A stretch of DNA of 64,000 nt from Clostridia bacterium (GCA_017500845.1 JAFVXY010000002.1:1-64000), one strand, 5' to 3'. Shown: positions 36,373 to 46,221, numbered from the stretch's first letter. The notes: generated from the letters alone by a model not told the origin. Numbers and translations are program-made.

Positions 36373-37593
36373 ATGAAAGAAAAAAAGAAGAAAAATAAAA
36401 AGTGGGTACTGCGCCGACACGCAATAATTACGTCACTTGCGCGTTCCTTCTTTGCTTTTGTCGTCAAGGCAAAAACGCACGTAAAGGTACAAAAGTTTGA
36501 TAATCGCAAAGGCGGTCCGTACCTTATACTGTACAACCACCAAACGGCGTACGATCAATTTTTTGTTGGAATGGCAACAAAAGGCGCGGTTTACTACGTA
36601 GCCACCGAGGATATATTCTCTATGGGCTTTGTAAGCAAGCTGCTAAAATATGCGGTAAACCCAATTCCCATCAAAAAGCAAACGGCGGACGTCAAGGCTA
36701 TTATGACCTGCCTGCGCGTAGCTAAGGAGGGCGGCACCATTTGCCTTGCGCCCGAGGGCAACCGCACGTATAGCGGCAGAACGGAATACATCAACCCCTC
36801 GATAGTGCCTCTTGCCAAAAAGCTTGGTATGCCTATCGCACTATTCCGTATCGAGGACGGCTACGGTGTACAGCCGAGATGGAGCGATAAATTCCGTAAG
36901 GGCAAAATGCGCGCATACGTATCGCGAGTTATACAGCCAAACGAGTACAGCCAAATGTCCAACGACGAGCTGTATAAGGCAATTTGCGACGAGCTGTACG
37001 TTGACGAGGCAAAGGTAACGGGGACGTTTAAGCACCGCAACAAAGCGCAGTATTTAGAGCGTGCGCTGTACGTTTGCCCCAACTGCGGACTGTCAGACTT
37101 ATACAGTCACAAGGACGAAATCACCTGCCCAAAATGCCGCACGACAGCAATATACACCGACACGAAGCAGCTTGTTGGCATGGATTGCGACTTCCCGTTT
37201 GAGTTTGTAAGGGATTGGTACGACTACCAAGCCGACTACATCAACAGCTTTAACCCTCTTGCCCACACCGCGATACCGCTTTACACGGAAGACGTAGACC
37301 TTAGCGAGGTTATACCCTACAAAAAGAAAAAAAGCATCTGCAAAAAGTGTTTAATAGAGCTTTACGGCCACGCGGTAACGGTAAACACCACCAAGGAATG
37401 CTTGGAATTTCCTTTTGCCCAAACCTCAGCAATTACGGTGCTTGGCAGAAATAAGCTTAACATTTACTTTGACGGCAAAATATATCAGATAAAGGGCGAC
37501 AAACGCTTTAACGCGCTAAAATACGTGCACCTCTATCACCGCCACAAAAATATTACAAAAGGAGACGAGAATGGAAAATTTTTGGGACTTTAG
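36373..37593 (+). CDS. PlsC-type acyltransferase fused to a zinc-ribbon domain
   Basis: This 406-residue protein has an N-terminal acyltransferase. Its HX4D catalytic box is NHQTAYD (His56 to Asp61), followed by PEGNRT near residue 137 where PlsC enzymes have EGTR. From 230 a zinc ribbon with CPNC and CPKC follows. The C-terminal ICKKCLIELYGHAVTV and a beta-rich end are unfamiliar additions. The role would be glycerophospholipid acylation or remodelling. A TATAAT promoter-like box and an AAGGA site are upstream. The 3' end overlaps the symporter start by 23 nt. Confidence 0.8.
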   Translation: MKEKKKKNKKWVLRRHAIITSLARSFFAFVVKAKTHVKVQKFDNRKGGPYLILYNHQTAYDQFFVGMATKGAVYYVATEDIFSMGFVSKLLKYAVNPIPIKKQTADVKAIMTCLRVAKEGGTICLAPEGNRTYSGRTEYINPSIVPLAKKLGMPIALFRIEDGYGVQPRWSDKFRKGKMRAYVSRVIQPNEYSQMSNDELYKAICDELYVDEAKVTGTFKHRNKAQYLERALYVCPNCGLSDLYSHKDEITCPKCRTTAIYTDTKQLVGMDCDFPFEFVRDWYDYQADYINSFNPLAHTAIPLYTEDVDLSEVIPYKKKKSICKKCLIELYGHAVTVNTTKECLEFPFAQTSAITVLGRNKLNIYFDGKIYQIKGDKRFNALKYVHLYHRHKNITKGDENGKFLGL

Positions 37594-39013
37594 TGTTTGG
37601 AGCTATATACTCCTTTTCGCCGTGCTTCTGGGCAGCCTGCTTGTGGGCAATTTACTCAAAAGAAGCATACCGTTACTAAAAAATTCGCTCATGCCCACAT
37701 CGGTGCTTGGCGGCGCGATACTGCTTATCGTTGCGGCAATATACAAGGCAATTACGGGCGACATTATGTTTGACACCGCAATCTTCGACGGCAAGGGCAC
37801 CTCTTATCTGGAAATCATCACCTACCACGCTCTTGGTCTTGGCTTTATCGCTTCGGCGTTTAAGACAACCAACAGCAAGCTTACAAAAAAGCGCACCTGT
37901 GAAATTTTTGACACGGGCGTTACCACCGTTGCCACCTACCTTATCCAAGGTATTTTCGGCCTTGCCGTAACCTTGATTGCCGCACTGATCGTAACTGACT
38001 TTTTTAAGGGCGCAGGCGTTCTTCTCCCCTTCGGCTTCGGTCAAGGTACGGGACAGGCACTTAACTACGGCTCGATTTTTGAAACGGACAACGGCTTTGA
38101 CGGCGGCAGATCGTTTGGTCTTACCATAGCGGCGCTCGGCTTTTTGGCGGCAAGCATCGGTGGCGTAATTCACCTTAACGTAATGAAGCGCCGTGGAAAA
38201 TTTGTTTTTTCGTCACGCACGGACGGTAGTCTTCACACCGAAACAATCGAGTCGGATGGCGAAATCCCAATGCAGGAAAGCGTTGACAAAATGACCATTC
38301 AAATTGCGCTTATCATCGCGGCGTATGCGCTTGCATATCTTATTATGTTTGGACTTGGCACGCTTCTACCCGGCATGAAAGCGGTTATTTACGGCTTCAA
38401 CTTCCTTATCGGCGTAATCACCGCAACGCTAATAAAGCTTGTTATGAACTTCTTACAAAAGAAAAAGATTATGAAGCGCAAGTACACCAACAACTTCCTT
38501 ATGACGAGAGCAAGCAACTTCTTCTTTGATCTTATGGTGGTAGCAGGCGTTGCGGCGATCCGTCTTGATAAGCTGGAAAGCTACTGGGGAATCATACTTA
38601 TTCTTGCCGCCGTGGGAACTGTCGTTACCTACGTATACAACCGCTTTATCGCAAAGAAGCTTTTTGGCGACTACTACGAGGAGCAGTTCCTTATGATGTA
38701 CGGAATGCTCACCGGCACGGCAAGCACCGGCACGATTTTGCTGCGCGAAATCGACAGCGAATTCCGCACCCCGGCTTCGGATAATATGGTATACCAAACC
38801 ATTCCCGCAATCGTGTTTGGCTTCCCCATGATGTTCCTTGCCCCCATGGCAGGAAATTCCCCCATTATGGTACTGCTCATTCTCGTTGCGTACTTTGCCG
38901 TGCTTAACCTTATTCTCTTCCGCGACAAAATATTTAGGCGCAAAAACAATGCTAATTCAGAAATTACCGAAGAAGCCACACAGGAATCCACCGAAATAAA
39001 CGAGCAAGCATAA
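37571..39013 (+). CDS. Sodium/glutamate symporter family protein (GltS type)
   Basis: This 480-residue transporter has about 12 hydrophobic segments. It shows the GltS-type reentrant motifs GFGQGTGQALNYGSIFE in the first half and MLTGTASTGTILLREID in the second. It would import glutamate or a similar acid with sodium. The gene overlaps the acyltransferase by 23 nt, so the two are co-translated. An extended acidic tail follows the last helix. Substrate is inferred from the family only. Confidence 0.85.
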   Translation: MENFWDFSVWSYILLFAVLLGSLLVGNLLKRSIPLLKNSLMPTSVLGGAILLIVAAIYKAITGDIMFDTAIFDGKGTSYLEIITYHALGLGFIASAFKTTNSKLTKKRTCEIFDTGVTTVATYLIQGIFGLAVTLIAALIVTDFFKGAGVLLPFGFGQGTGQALNYGSIFETDNGFDGGRSFGLTIAALGFLAASIGGVIHLNVMKRRGKFVFSSRTDGSLHTETIESDGEIPMQESVDKMTIQIALIIAAYALAYLIMFGLGTLLPGMKAVIYGFNFLIGVITATLIKLVMNFLQKKKIMKRKYTNNFLMTRASNFFFDLMVVAGVAAIRLDKLESYWGIILILAAVGTVVTYVYNRFIAKKLFGDYYEEQFLMMYGMLTGTASTGTILLREIDSEFRTPASDNMVYQTIPAIVFGFPMMFLAPMAGNSPIMVLLILVAYFAVLNLILFRDKIFRRKNNANSEITEEATQESTEINEQA

Positions 39014-39154
39014 TCTAAAAAATCATCAAGCCTCATTTTAATGCTTTTCACAAAACTTTCACCATTTGTGTGCTTGCGTTAATTATCAGTTATTTATTAT
39101 ATGCTACACTACTAACGAAATCAGAAGTGTGGCATATATTTACAAGGAGTATAC

Positions 39155-41548
39155 ATGTTAAAGCTTACAGACATCACAAAAATTTACGGCGAAAAGGGCG
39201 AAGGCGTAGTTAACGCGCTTAAAGGAATATCACTCACCTTCCGTCCGTGCGAATTTGTCTCCATCTTAGGCCCAAGCGGTTGCGGAAAAACCACACTTCT
39301 AAACATTATCGGCGGCCTCGACAGATACACAAGCGGCGACCTTAATATCGGCGGCGTATCCACCAAGGACTACGAGGATCGCGATTGGGACACGTACCGC
39401 AATCACTCTATAGGCTTCGTTTTTCAAAGCTACAACCTTATCCCGCACCAAACGGTGCTGGAAAACGTAGAGCTTACCATGACTCTGGGTGGCGTATCAA
39501 AGGAAGAACGCCGTCGCCGCGCAAAGGCGGCACTCGAGGCGGTTGGGTTATCCGACAAGCTTAACAAGCGACCCAACCAGCTCAGCGGAGGTCAGATGCA
39601 GCGCGTATCTATCGCGCGTGCTCTTGTGGGCGACCCGGATATTATCCTTGCGGACGAGCCGACAGGTGCACTCGACAGCGAAACGAGCGAAAGCGTAATG
39701 GAAATTCTAAAAGAAATTTCCAAGTCCAAGCTGGTAATTATGGTTACGCACAACCCCGACCTTGCCGCAAAATATTCCGACCGTATAATAAGAATGCTGG
39801 ACGGCGTGATTATCGAGGACACCAATCCGTACCTTAATGAAGGCGAAACGGACAGCTGTACGCCCAACGAGGCAACCGAGAGCACGCAAAGCGAACAAGA
39901 TTCCATCAAGTACCGCAAAAAGCATTCGTCCATGTCGCTGTTTACGGCGTTCAAGCTCTCGTGGCGCAACCTACTGTCTAAGCGCAAAAGGACAATTATC
40001 ACAAGCCTTGCCGCCAGCATCGGACTTATCGGCATAGCTATTATACTTTCGGTAAGCAGCGGCATGCAGGCGTATATCGACCAGACCATGCTGGACAGCG
40101 CTTCGTTTAACTATATAATGATAAGCGAAACTATGCTCGACAGCGAGGAGCTGCAAGAAAACCTATCAAATCTTGTCTCTAACAAAAACAACGAGGCGGC
40201 ATATCCCGAAAACACAACGGGTATTACTCCGTACCAGCCGCAGTCGATAATCGAATACAAACTGCAAAGTCTTAGTGACGAATATATTTCGTATATAGAG
40301 GAAAAGACGGACGGACTTATTATCGATATTGCTTACAGCTACGACGTAAATCTTAATATAGTCACCAAAAACGACGACGAATACGTTGCGGTAAGCTCGT
40401 CCAACTGGGGCGAAGCACTTAGCAACAGCAAGTACGTTTCTAACTACTACACCACACTTGCCTCAATTAACGGTGCCGATGTTCCCGACTCCGTAAACGA
40501 GGTTGCCATCGTAGTAGACCGCTACAATCGCCTCTCCACCTCCGTCCTCACCTCGTTAGGTATACCCTTTACGGCAACCGAGGACGGCAAATACGAGGAA
40601 ATTAAGTACGAGGATATCCTTGGCAAGGAATTCCGCGTAGTGTACAACGACGGCTGGTACACCCCCATGGAGTCGAACGGAACTACCCTTTATGCAAACG
40701 CAAAGATAGCCAACAACCTCGAAGGAGCGTATAAAAGCGAACACGGCGTTACCGTAAAGGTCGTAAGCGTTTTGCGTGAGAACAAGGACGCATCTGCATC
40801 GTGGTTAGACACGGGTATCGTTTACTCGCCCGCCCTTACGCAGGCAGTGCTCAGCGCAAACAAAAACTCCGCAGTAGCACTTGCTCAAGCGGCAAACGAC
40901 ACGATAAACCTTACTACGGGTACAGCTTTTTCGGCATACAGCACTCAACTAAGCGTGCTTAAGTCGCTCGGCTACATTCAATCCCCCTCGACTATAACCA
41001 TATACCCCACCAGCACTCACGCACGCGAAGATATTATAGAATACCTTAATGCGTGGAACACCGTCAAGGAGGGCACCGATGAGGTCGTTGACTTCTACGA
41101 TATGTCGGCGATTGTGACGACCATGATGGGCACAATCGTGGACACTATTACGTACGTATTGATGGCATTCTCCATAACGTCCCTCGTAATTTCGTCCATC
41201 ATGATAGCAATCATCATTTACGCCTCGGTAATCGAACGCGTTAAGGAAATCGGTGTGCTTCGCTCGATTGGCGCACGCAAGAAGGACGTCAGCCGCGTAT
41301 TCCGCGCCGAAGCAATTATCTTAGGACTTCTTTCGGGCGTAGCCGCAATCATAATAACGCTTATTGCAAACGTAATTATCAATATGATACTAAACTCGCT
41401 CGTAGGTGTATCAACAATCGCAAAGCTCGAAGTGCTTACCGCAATCAGCTTGGTTGCGCTCAGCGCAGTTTTGTTGCTTATAGCAAGCCTTATTCCAGCA
41501 TCGCTTGCGGCAAAGAAAGAGCCTGCCGTTGCGCTCCGCACCGAATAA
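39155..41548 (+). CDS. MacB-type ABC transporter, fused ATPase and FtsX permease
   Basis: This 797-residue protein carries an ATPase at residues 1-230 (Walker A GPSGCGKTT at 39-47, signature LSGGQMQRVSIARAL and Walker B ILADEPTGALD). An FtsX-type permease follows, with one transmembrane helix at about 285-305, a large extracytoplasmic domain (310-630) and three C-terminal helices (660-790, with SLVISSIMIAIIIYASVIERVKEIGVLRSIGA). Such transporters move lipids, peptides or macrolides by mechanotransmission. A TACACT -10 element and AAGGAG site precede it. Confidence 0.92.
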   Translation: MLKLTDITKIYGEKGEGVVNALKGISLTFRPCEFVSILGPSGCGKTTLLNIIGGLDRYTSGDLNIGGVSTKDYEDRDWDTYRNHSIGFVFQSYNLIPHQTVLENVELTMTLGGVSKEERRRRAKAALEAVGLSDKLNKRPNQLSGGQMQRVSIARALVGDPDIILADEPTGALDSETSESVMEILKEISKSKLVIMVTHNPDLAAKYSDRIIRMLDGVIIEDTNPYLNEGETDSCTPNEATESTQSEQDSIKYRKKHSSMSLFTAFKLSWRNLLSKRKRTIITSLAASIGLIGIAIILSVSSGMQAYIDQTMLDSASFNYIMISETMLDSEELQENLSNLVSNKNNEAAYPENTTGITPYQPQSIIEYKLQSLSDEYISYIEEKTDGLIIDIAYSYDVNLNIVTKNDDEYVAVSSSNWGEALSNSKYVSNYYTTLASINGADVPDSVNEVAIVVDRYNRLSTSVLTSLGIPFTATEDGKYEEIKYEDILGKEFRVVYNDGWYTPMESNGTTLYANAKIANNLEGAYKSEHGVTVKVVSVLRENKDASASWLDTGIVYSPALTQAVLSANKNSAVALAQAANDTINLTTGTAFSAYSTQLSVLKSLGYIQSPSTITIYPTSTHAREDIIEYLNAWNTVKEGTDEVVDFYDMSAIVTTMMGTIVDTITYVLMAFSITSLVISSIMIAIIIYASVIERVKEIGVLRSIGARKKDVSRVFRAEAIILGLLSGVAAIIITLIANVIINMILNSLVGVSTIAKLEVLTAISLVALSAVLLLIASLIPASLAAKKEPAVALRTE

Positions 41549-41575
41549 CAACATAGCTTTCCCCCTTTTTCTCTT

Positions 41576-41645
41576 GGCGTCGCCCCTGACCGTTGTGACT
41601 TATATCACCTCCCAATGCGGTCTTTGTGGGCGGCGTCATTTTTCA
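41576..41645 (+). other. Structured intergenic RNA or unusual terminator
   Basis: A 62-nt nested fold pairs GGCGTCGCCC (41576-41585) with GGGCGGCGTC (41628-41637), a 10-bp helix with two G-U pairs. Inside it GACCG (41588-41592) pairs with CGGTC (41618-41622) and then a GTGA/TCAC hairpin. ATTTTT follows. It may be the terminator of the ABC transporter or a small structured RNA. Confidence 0.45.
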
Positions 41646-41894
41646 TTCGAAGATTGATTATGGGCGCAAGCAAAGCTTGACTTTGGGCGCGATTGTTTTT
41701 ATTACGCTAAACGCACCAATTCCGCGCTGCAACAAGCAAAGTTTGGCTTTTGCCCCACGTGTCATGACTAAAGCGCAGTCGAACCCGTAGGGTGATGCGT
41801 AGCATCCGATCTAGTCGGGCAAGCGCCGCCTTACACTAGGTCTTACACAAAATTTATCCTTGCAATATATCGCAACAACCACATTACACCTACC
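41646..41894. other. Gene-free interval with palindromes
   Basis: About 250 bp with no coding sequence. It has short inverted repeats (GATGC/GCATC near 41793-41805) and partly repeated GGGCGC words. It resembles a dispersed intergenic repeat element, but I cannot show that it occurs elsewhere. Confidence 0.35.
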
Positions 41895-41936
41895 AAAAAA
41901 GGACAAAGGATTTATTCAACCCTCCGTCCTTTTTTA
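41895..41936. terminator. Bidirectional terminator
   Basis: AAAAAAGGAC (41896-41905) pairs with GTCCTTTTTT (41925-41934) across a loop containing a small GG/CC helix. It lies between the intergenic element and the end of the minus-strand esterase gene. Confidence 0.75.
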
Positions 41937-41964
41937 CAAATTCTGTCTTACGCCGCCAAATCAA

Positions 41965-42888
41965 TCAATCCAAAAACCTCGCCACTTCCTCGGCAAAAAG
42001 ATGCCCAAGCTTAAGCTCACTAAGCGAATCGTAGTGCGCCATATCAGGCGTGCCCTCAGGCTCCTCGGAGCAAGAAAGCTCATGAGCAACGGTATCAATA
42101 AGCACGTTCATAGATGATGACTCGGCAACTGCCTTCTTTGAGTCATTTACAAGGTCGCAATACACCCAATAAGCGGGATTGTCTGCTATATATGCATCAA
42201 CAAATGCTATACCGTCATTAGAAGCATAATCGTCAAAGCTATTCCTTATATCCTTGATAAAATTTGTAAGATGCTTCTTGTAATCCGTAGCGTTTGCAGT
42301 GCTAAAGGCATCGGACTCACCCTGCATCCAACACATCGCCTCTATCTTGACATGGTAGCTTTTTGACACAAGATACCTTATACTTGTTTTTACATACTCT
42401 ACAAACTGCTTGTAAAGCTCGCCCGTCTTGCCGCGACTTGATGGCGACAACCACTGCTCAAAAAGGTTAGTGCCGCCCCACGCGCATTTGATGATATAAA
42501 AGGTTTCGCTCTGATACAGCTCGTTAAGCTTATCGGCTATACCCAGCTCGGGGCCGAAGCACCCTTCCATTTCACCCTGCAAGGTGGCGCATTTTACAAA
42601 GCCGTCCGAGCGATTACTTCCCGAAAGGTAATTGATATAAATATTGTCATATCCGTTTTTGTACTCGGCGTATTTTTGTGCGGAAACATTCTTAGCCAGA
42701 TAATCGTCACGGCTACAGCCTGAAGCATTGGATTGACCGCCGAGAAGAATGACCGTTGCCGTCTTACCCTCGCCATCGGGCAAGGTATCATTGACGGTAA
42801 AGGAATATTTATTCTTATCTGTGCATCCGACAAGTAGCACACACAAAGAAATTATACTGCAAACAACAATCCTTTTCAGCTTATTCAT
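41965..42888 (-). CDS. Lipoprotein acetylesterase (SASA family)
   Basis: This 307-residue protein starts at the ATG 42888 with a GAGGA site. It has a lipoprotein signal (lipobox LLVGC) and a SASA/DUF303 carbohydrate-esterase domain: GGQSNASG carries the catalytic Ser, WGGTNLFEQW and MCWMQGESDA are conserved blocks, and DTVAHEL is near the end. It would remove acetyl groups from exported or environmental carbohydrates, for example sialic acid or xylan. It lies after pdxY on the same strand, with a 15-nt gap. Confidence 0.85.
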   Translation of the reverse strand: MNKLKRIVVCSIISLCVLLVGCTDKNKYSFTVNDTLPDGEGKTATVILLGGQSNASGCSRDDYLAKNVSAQKYAEYKNGYDNIYINYLSGSNRSDGFVKCATLQGEMEGCFGPELGIADKLNELYQSETFYIIKCAWGGTNLFEQWLSPSSRGKTGELYKQFVEYVKTSIRYLVSKSYHVKIEAMCWMQGESDAFSTANATDYKKHLTNFIKDIRNSFDDYASNDGIAFVDAYIADNPAYWVYCDLVNDSKKAVAESSSMNVLIDTVAHELSCSEEPEGTPDMAHYDSLSELKLGHLFAEEVARFLD

Positions 42889-42903
42889 AAATATCCTCAC
42901 TCT

Positions 42904-43749
42904 TTAGTGCTTACTAAATTCTTTTAGTCTGTCAATAAGATACGGAAGTGCAAGCTCGAATTTTACGCCGTACCAGTGCTTGGGGTCGTCCTGCGTTTTC
43001 TTTATGCACTCTACCGTGTAATCTGCCGCAAGAGCCGCCGCCTCGTACATCTTGCCGCCACTAAGGAATGCTCCCACGAATGTCGAAGCGTAAACGTCAC
43101 CTGTGCCGTGACAGGTCTTAGCAACACGCTCATGCTCGTAATATTCTATATCGCCGTTATTATAAATAACCACGCCCGTAAATCCTGCCCTGTAACCTAC
43201 GCCGGTAAGTACAACGGTCTTACAGCCAAGCTTAACAAGCCCCTTAATAAGCGACAGAATATACTCCTCGTCATACTCCTCCTTATACTCAATACCCGTC
43301 AAAAAGCACGCCTCCGATATATTTGGCAGAAGAATATCCGCCGAGGGGCAAAGCGTCCTCATCGCCTTTACGTAAACGTCATCAAAAATAGGATACAGCT
43401 TGCCGCCGTCTGCAAAGGCAGGGTCGACCACCTTTATGCACTCGCTTGTGCCCATCGTATCCAAAATGCTTTTGACGTATTCAATCTGCTTGGTACTGCC
43501 AAGATAGCCCGTATAAATCGCGTCAAAGAGTATTCCCTCCTTTTGCCAATGAGCCTGAATAAGCGGAATATCGTCGGTAAGGTCACGAAAGGTAAAGCCG
43601 CTAAAGCCCCCGGTATGCGTAGACAAAACTGCGGACGGAATAATGCACGTTTCCATACCGCAAGCGGACAAAATGGGTAGCGCAACGGTAAGCGAGCATT
43701 GCCCCATACACGAAACGTCTTGAATAGTCAAAATTTTCTTGTAAGCCAT
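42904..43749 (-). CDS. pdxY: Pyridoxamine/pyridoxine kinase
   Basis: This 281-residue ribokinase-like enzyme phosphorylates B6 vitamers. It opens with KILTIQDVSCMGQCSLTVALPIL, carries the substrate loop STHTGGFSGFTFRD and has the ATP/active-site motif CHGTGDVYASTFVGAFLSGG with the catalytic Asp. Residues around VDPAFADGGKLYPIF match PdxY-like enzymes. It has an AAGGAG site and a TATACT -10 element upstream. Its substrate preference among B6 forms is not readable from sequence. Confidence 0.88.
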   Translation of the reverse strand: MAYKKILTIQDVSCMGQCSLTVALPILSACGMETCIIPSAVLSTHTGGFSGFTFRDLTDDIPLIQAHWQKEGILFDAIYTGYLGSTKQIEYVKSILDTMGTSECIKVVDPAFADGGKLYPIFDDVYVKAMRTLCPSADILLPNISEACFLTGIEYKEEYDEEYILSLIKGLVKLGCKTVVLTGVGYRAGFTGVVIYNNGDIEYYEHERVAKTCHGTGDVYASTFVGAFLSGGKMYEAAALAADYTVECIKKTQDDPKHWYGVKFELALPYLIDRLKEFSKH

Positions 43750-43912
43750 TTTTAGATCTCCTTATACGTGCAAGCGAAATTCTACCCCTGCACATAGCCA
43801 ACCTGTATAGTATAAATCAAATCTGATAATATAGCAATAATCAAAACAAGAGAAATTTATATAATCAGAATAAGCATCAGCCCGCGACAGTCGCACAGCT
43901 TTTGAAACACAA

Positions 43913-43946
43913 AAGAGCAAGCACAACCCAAAATGCGCTTGCTCTT
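43913..43946 (-). terminator. Terminator of the feo operon
   Basis: AAGAGCAAGC (43913-43922) and GCTTGCTCTT (43937-43946) form a perfect 10-bp stem. On the minus strand it is followed by a T-rich run, and it lies just beyond the stop of the Cys-rich feo protein. Confidence 0.75.
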
Positions 43947-43954
43947 ACTATTAC

Positions 43955-44188
43955 TCATTCTTTATCCTTTCCAAAGCAACAGCTGCCGCCGCACGAGGCA
44001 CAGCCTCCATCGCACGATGGAGCATCGTCGCCCTCCATATTGCACGAGCAACCGCCCGGGCAACCGATACATTTTTTTCCTTTCTTTTTTGCAATAACAA
44101 TATAAACAATTGCGGCAATAACAATAACGCCTATTACTATTCCAGCAATAATTTCGCCTTGTAAAGCCGCCGCGATAATTTTACTCAT
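43955..44188 (-). CDS. FeoB-associated Cys-rich membrane protein
   Basis: This 77-residue protein has one transmembrane helix (residues 11-32, GIVIGVIVIAAIVYIVIAKK) and a Cys-rich tail. CIGCPGGCSCNMEGDD...CDGGCASCGGSCC holds about ten cysteines. It belongs to the FeoB-associated family, which accompanies FeoB in anaerobes and may bind iron or assist its transfer. It follows feoB with a 14-nt gap and is the last gene before the terminator. Confidence 0.9.
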   Translation of the reverse strand: MSKIIAAALQGEIIAGIVIGVIVIAAIVYIVIAKKKGKKCIGCPGGCSCNMEGDDAPSCDGGCASCGGSCCFGKDKE

Positions 44189-44202
44189 AAGTCACCTCGC
44201 TT

Positions 44203-46221
44203 TTATGCCGCCTTAGCAGAATCGTGCTTTTCGCCCAATCTGTCTTCTGCTCTAAACTGTCTTTGCTTACGGATAATCATAAAGCCAAACACCGCAACGA
44301 TTGCAAGGGTAATTATCCAACCGACTATGGGCATCCAAGGCTCTCCAAGGCTTTGACCGCTAAAAATCGAGCCAAAGAAGAACACGAGGAACGCAACCAC
44401 GTAGCCAACGGCAAACTGCAAGCCAATGCCCGCCCAGAACCATCCTCTACTCTTGATTTCGGAGTTCATTGCGCCGATTGCCGCAAAGCACGGTGGCGAG
44501 AAAAGATTGAACATAAGGAAGGCAAGTGCCGCCGCCTTAGTTATAGCAAGTATACCTGCAACCTCTGCGCCTGCGCCCTCCATTATAGCAAGCTCCTCGG
44601 TGTCGATAAGGTTGTTAAGTCCCACAAAGCAAACCGCCAAGGTACCGACTACGTTCTCCTTTGCAATAAATCCGGTAAGAGTCGCCGCCGCAAGCTGCCA
44701 AGCCACAACACCAACGATGGGTGCGATAACGTACGCAAAAGGATTTGCAATAGTGTGAAGAATGGAGGTTTCTGCAGACTGTGCAACCGCAAAGGTCCAG
44801 TCAAACGTCTGCATAACGTGTATTACAAAGTTGCATATAAGAATAATCGTTCCTGCCTTTACTATGTAAGCCCACGCACGCGAAAGCATGGACTTGCCTG
44901 CGCCAAGGAAGCTGGGAATCTTGTACTCGGGCATCTCGATAATAAAGTACGATTTGCGTTTGCTGTAACCGGTAAGAAGCTTTACGAGCAACGCACCAAA
45001 AAGGATAATAACGATACCCACAAAGTACATCATAGTACCAACCCAAGCGGAGTCGCCAAAGAACGCACCTGCAAAGAGTGCGATTACAGGGAGCTTCGCC
45101 CCACACGGCATAAACGGAGCAAGCATAGCCGTAGCCCTACGTTCTTTTTCGTTGCGAATGGTACGGCAAGCCATGATTCCGGGGATAGCGCAACCCGTTC
45201 CGATAACGAACGGTATTACCGACTTGCCCGAAAGCCCTACCCTTTTGAAGATGGGGTCAAGCACAACCGAGGCTCTTGCCATATAGCCGCAATCCTCAAG
45301 GAGCGCGATAAGGAAGTACATAATCATTACAAGCGGCAAAAAGCCGATAACCGCAATTACGCCGCCGATTATGCCGTCTACCAGAATGGACGCCCAGATT
45401 CCCTCGCCGAGAGCATCTGCCACCCACGCCTGACCGGCTTCAAGCCAGCCCACGAAAACATCTGCAATCCACGGGCCAAGCCACGCCTGCGAAATTCCGA
45501 ACACAAGGAACATTACCACCGCAAAAATGGGAATACCAACCCACTTGTTGGTAAGAACCTCGTCCACCTTATCCTGCCAGGTGTTGTCCTTTGTAAGAAC
45601 CTTACGCTTTTCTACCCTCTTTACGATGCCGTTTACAAAGTCAAAGCGCTTGCGGTCAGCTTCCTCTACCACCGCCCTGTCGGTAAGGTCGATATCGCCT
45701 TGAACAAACGGCGCATGCTGACCCTTGCCATAAATCTCTACTGCCTTTTCCACTACCAATTTCAGCCCTTCGTTAGAGCGTGAAACTGTTTCGATAACCG
45801 GACAGCCAAGCCTGATCGAAAGCACCTTTGCGTCAATAGTCGTGCCTTTCTTCTTATTTATATCAACCTTATTAAGCGCAACGACAAGCGGAATACCAAG
45901 CTCGAGGAGCTGTGTGGTAAAAAACAAGCTACGGCTAAGATTAGTCGCATCGACAATATTTATAATTACGTCAGGCTTTTCGTCCTTTACGTACGAGCTT
46001 GTAACGCTTTCCTCCGAAGTAAACGGCGACATCGAATATGCGCCCGGAAGATCCACGGCAATAAGCTCTTTTTCGCCGTCATAAAAGGCTTTTTTAATCT
46101 TATGCTCCATTCTTTCTACGGTAACGCCTGCCCAGTTGCCCACCTTTTCGTTTCTGCCGGTAAGCGCATTGAACATTGTCGTTTTACCGCTGTTAGGATT
46201 GCCCGTTAAAGCAATTCTCAT
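44203..46221 (-). CDS. feoB: Ferrous iron transport protein B
   Basis: This 672-residue GTPase-coupled Fe2+ importer has a G domain of about 170 residues with G1 GNPNSGKTTM (7-16), G3 DLPGAYS and G4 NKVD. The following helical GDI part and a membrane domain contain two Gate segments (ISQAWLGPW... and the later AFLMFNLFSPPCFAA block) and many hydrophobic helices. It is downstream of feoA, separated by 151 nt. That gap contains a -10 box and two operator-like palindromes. Confidence 0.97.
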   Translation of the reverse strand: MRIALTGNPNSGKTTMFNALTGRNEKVGNWAGVTVERMEHKIKKAFYDGEKELIAVDLPGAYSMSPFTSEESVTSSYVKDEKPDVIINIVDATNLSRSLFFTTQLLELGIPLVVALNKVDINKKKGTTIDAKVLSIRLGCPVIETVSRSNEGLKLVVEKAVEIYGKGQHAPFVQGDIDLTDRAVVEEADRKRFDFVNGIVKRVEKRKVLTKDNTWQDKVDEVLTNKWVGIPIFAVVMFLVFGISQAWLGPWIADVFVGWLEAGQAWVADALGEGIWASILVDGIIGGVIAVIGFLPLVMIMYFLIALLEDCGYMARASVVLDPIFKRVGLSGKSVIPFVIGTGCAIPGIMACRTIRNEKERRATAMLAPFMPCGAKLPVIALFAGAFFGDSAWVGTMMYFVGIVIILFGALLVKLLTGYSKRKSYFIIEMPEYKIPSFLGAGKSMLSRAWAYIVKAGTIILICNFVIHVMQTFDWTFAVAQSAETSILHTIANPFAYVIAPIVGVVAWQLAAATLTGFIAKENVVGTLAVCFVGLNNLIDTEELAIMEGAGAEVAGILAITKAAALAFLMFNLFSPPCFAAIGAMNSEIKSRGWFWAGIGLQFAVGYVVAFLVFFFGSIFSGQSLGEPWMPIVGWIITLAIVAVFGFMIIRKQRQFRAEDRLGEKHDSAKAA

